NCBI GenBank assembly: GCA_016869275.1
Contig: VGEO01000028.1
Location: 1-33,463, forward strand
Length of the DNA: 33,463 bases
Direction of reading: 5' to 3'
DNA from: Alphaproteobacteria bacterium
GTDB taxonomy: Bacteria; Pseudomonadota; Alphaproteobacteria; SHVV01
Positions 32,030-33,463 of this stretch are shown in pieces; the stretch's first letter is position 1; each line of letters opens with the position of its first letter. The translations under genes and the position numbers were made by a program. The notes under the pieces are model-generated. The model saw only the letters and a list, made by a program, of their open reading frames with translations. It was not told the DNA's origin and made no database searches.

Positions 32030-33463
32030 CGGGCCCCGGGGAGACGAATTTTGTAGGATTGGGTGCGCCCTCGATCGCGGCGAACGGCGCCAACATCACC
32101 GTAAGCGGACCGGCGACTGTGACCGGCGCGGCGGCGATCGATGCCGGCGCCGGTACCGTATCGTTCGGCTCGACGATCGCGGCCGGTGCCAACAACCTGA
32201 CCGTCACCGCCCGCGAGATCGATTTCGCCGGCGCCGTCTCGGGCTCGGGCACGTTGACGCTTCAAGCCGACGGTCCGGCGATCGCAACCTTCGTCGGCGG
32301 CTCGACCTCCGGCGCGGGTCAGCTCGACCTGACTGCCGCCGAGCTCGCGTTCCTGCAGGACGGTTTCGCGGGGCTGGTGTTCGGTCGGGTCGGTTCGAGC
32401 GCAGCCCTCACAATCAATGCGGTCGCGCTCAGCGATCCGTCGACATTCCGGGCCGGGACGGGCGGAATCACCGTCGCCGGAAATCTCGTAGCGAATGACG
32501 GCGCGACTTTCGCCGCCGCGACCACGCTCGGCGCCAACGTGACGACGAGCGGCGATGCGCTCACTTTCAATGGCAGCGTCGTGGTCGGCACGGCGACCGC
32601 CCCGACGGTCGCGACCGCCGGCGACGCGCTCGCGGTCAACGGCACCGTCAATGGCGCCGGGGCGCTTACGCTCGATGCCGGGAGCGGCGCGTTGACGGTC
32701 GCCAACGCGATCGGCGCCACCTCCGCGCTCACCTCGTTCAGCGCGACCGGCGCCACCATCGCGGTCGACGATGTGACGACAACCGGCGCGCAGAGCTATA
32801 CCGGCGCGCTCACCTTGGACGGCACGCTCACGACGGCGAATGCGCCGGTGACCGTGACCGGGAACGTTACCTTGGCCGGAGCCTCGGGCTTCGCCACCGC
32901 GGGCGGCAACGTCACGGTGACCGGTACCATCAACGGCGGCCAGACGCTTTCGGCCAACGTCGGCGCTGGCGCGATCAACTTTGCCGGCGATATCGGCGGA
33001 ACGACGGCCTTGACGTCGCTGACCGCAACCGGCGCGACGATCTCGGTCGATGACGTGACCACGACCGGTGCCCAGAGCTACGCCGGCGCGCTCGCTTTGG
33101 ATGGCACGCTCACGACCTCGAACGCCGCCGTCACGGTGACCGGCAACGTGAGCCTGGCCGGCGCGTCGGGCTTCGCCACCTCCGGTGGCAACGTCACGGT
33201 GACGGGCACCATCAACGGCGGCCAGACGTTGAACGCGAATGCCGGCGCGGGCGCAATCAACTTCCAAGGCGATATCGGCGGGACGACCGCGTTGACGTCG
33301 CTCACCGCGACCGGCGCGACGATCTCGGTCGATGACGTGACCACGACCGGCGCCCAGAGCTACGCCGGTGGTTGACGCTCGACGGCACGCTCACGACCTC
33401 GAGCGCAGCCGTCACGGTGACCGGCAACGTGAGCCTGGCCGGTGCGTCGGGCTTCGCCACCGC
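32030..33463 (+). pseudogene. Repeat-rich surface adhesin fragment (autotransporter/filamentous-haemagglutinin-like), no N-terminus, frameshifted, runs off the right edge
   Basis: From about 32030 the frame reads a Gly/Ala/Thr/Val/Asn-rich, cysteine-free protein of short beta-strands (SIAANGANITVSGPATVTGA, AGTVSFGSTIAAGANNLTVT). This is typical of secreted beta-helix adhesins. From 32746 it becomes an exact tandem array of a 94-residue unit. There is no signal peptide or TPS secretion domain, and upstream the open frame merely enters the tRNA region. A TTG at 32059 is the only weak internal start, so the 5' end is missing or lies elsewhere. At 33369-33375 one base is lost relative to the previous repeats, giving TGA. 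The frame one base over continues the repeat (LTLDGTLTTSSAAVTVTGNV) to the window end. Coordinates cover the coding-like region in both frames. Confidence 0.7.
32746..33463 (+). repeat. 282-bp (94-codon) tandem repeat array
   Basis: Units start at 32746, 33028 and 33310, each at ACC-GGC encoding TGATI(A/S)VDDVTTTGAQSY. Spacing is exactly 282 bp; the third unit is cut by the window edge. Protein units read TGATI-x-VDDVTTTGAQSY, ALDGTLTT, AVTVTGNVSLAGASGFAT, GGNVTVTGTINGGQTL, GAGAINFAGDIGGTTALTSL and TA. Units 2 and 3 are closer to each other than to unit 1, suggesting recent expansion. Unit 3 is one base short near 33370. Confidence 0.95.

Noticed and set aside
31777-32030. Plus-strand coding start of the adhesin at 31777 (MADGVGFEPTRSCPLP)
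   Set aside because: This is the translated antisense of tRNA-Ser, a well-known false peptide. The adhesin-like composition begins only near 32030.
31778-32030. Integrative element inserted at the tRNA-Ser gene
   Set aside because: Integrases usually use the tRNA 3' end, which here faces the RidA gene; no integrase or direct repeat of the tRNA end is visible.
32746-33463. CRISPR-like array
   Set aside because: The 282-bp period is coding and without spacers; it is a protein repeat.

Overview
The window is GC-rich (well above 60% over most of its length), densely packed chromosomal DNA whose gene content and order point to an alphaproteobacterium, probably a soil or environmental Rhodospirillales-like or Rhizobiales-like lineage. 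The main evidence is the block DUF502 gene / recG / sdhE / mfd, a DinB carrying an N-terminal zinc-ribbon-like extension, a PleD-like gene, a DUF1640 protein, and abundant SDR and NitT/TauT-type ABC genes. No phage, plasmid or CRISPR module is visible. One IS630-type transposase remnant lies near the left edge.

Layout. 1-570: a frameshifted SRPBCC-like fragment and the IS630 remnant. 603-2560: an orphan iron(III)-type substrate-binding protein, a small cupin and an NTF2-like protein. 2578-4878 (minus strand): a decaying kynurenine region with a broken tryptophan 2,3-dioxygenase, an intact DedA gene and a kynureninase that has lost its centre. 4979-9450 (plus): an SDR, malate synthase A, a DUF1640 coiled-coil protein and DNA polymerase IV. 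9447-11914 (minus): NitT/TauT-type permease and ATPase plus an isochorismatase-fold hydrolase, divergent from a TenA/PqqC-fold (HDO-like) protein at 12039-12776. 12786-17129 (minus): a tight five-gene unit of type III polyketide synthase, ICMT-family methyltransferase, Sel1 protein, peptidoglycan-binding/helical-repeat protein and VOC protein. 17233-18108: a haloacetate-dehalogenase-like hydrolase. 18176-26110: DUF502, recG, sdhE, mfd and a thioredoxin-fold/prolyl-4-hydroxylase fusion. 26276-28349 (minus): a FrnE-like DsbA protein and a PleD-like gene with an in-frame stop. 28519-29271: a second SDR. 29305-29835 (minus): a cytochrome P460 gene with an in-frame stop. 29836-30354: an AT-rich gene-free island with several inverted repeats. 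30355-31865 (minus): tRNA-Ser(UGA), a RidA-family gene and a DUF2927 gene. 32030 to the right edge: an N-terminally incomplete repeat adhesin with a 282-bp tandem repeat and a frameshift.

How the genes fit together. The most coherent candidate system is the type III PKS operon. A Cys-His-Asn ketosynthase and a membrane O-methyltransferase resemble the BpsA/BpsB alkylpyrone pair, and here they are joined to two predicted periplasmic repeat proteins and a VOC protein. A second unit combines uptake (ABC ATPase and permease) with an amidase-like hydrolase and a divergent TenA/PqqC-fold protein, which suggests scavenging of a small nitrogenous molecule. recG, mfd and dinB are ordinary DNA repair genes.

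The window has a high load of lesions: a deletion inside kynU, frameshifts in kynA, the SRPBCC fragment and the adhesin, in-frame TAA codons in the pleD-like and cytochrome P460 genes, and an apparent ATT start codon. Long housekeeping genes such as mfd, recG and aceB are intact. From sequence alone I cannot tell real pseudogenization from assembly or sequencing error. All functions are assigned by reading translated sequence against remembered family features; no search was run.
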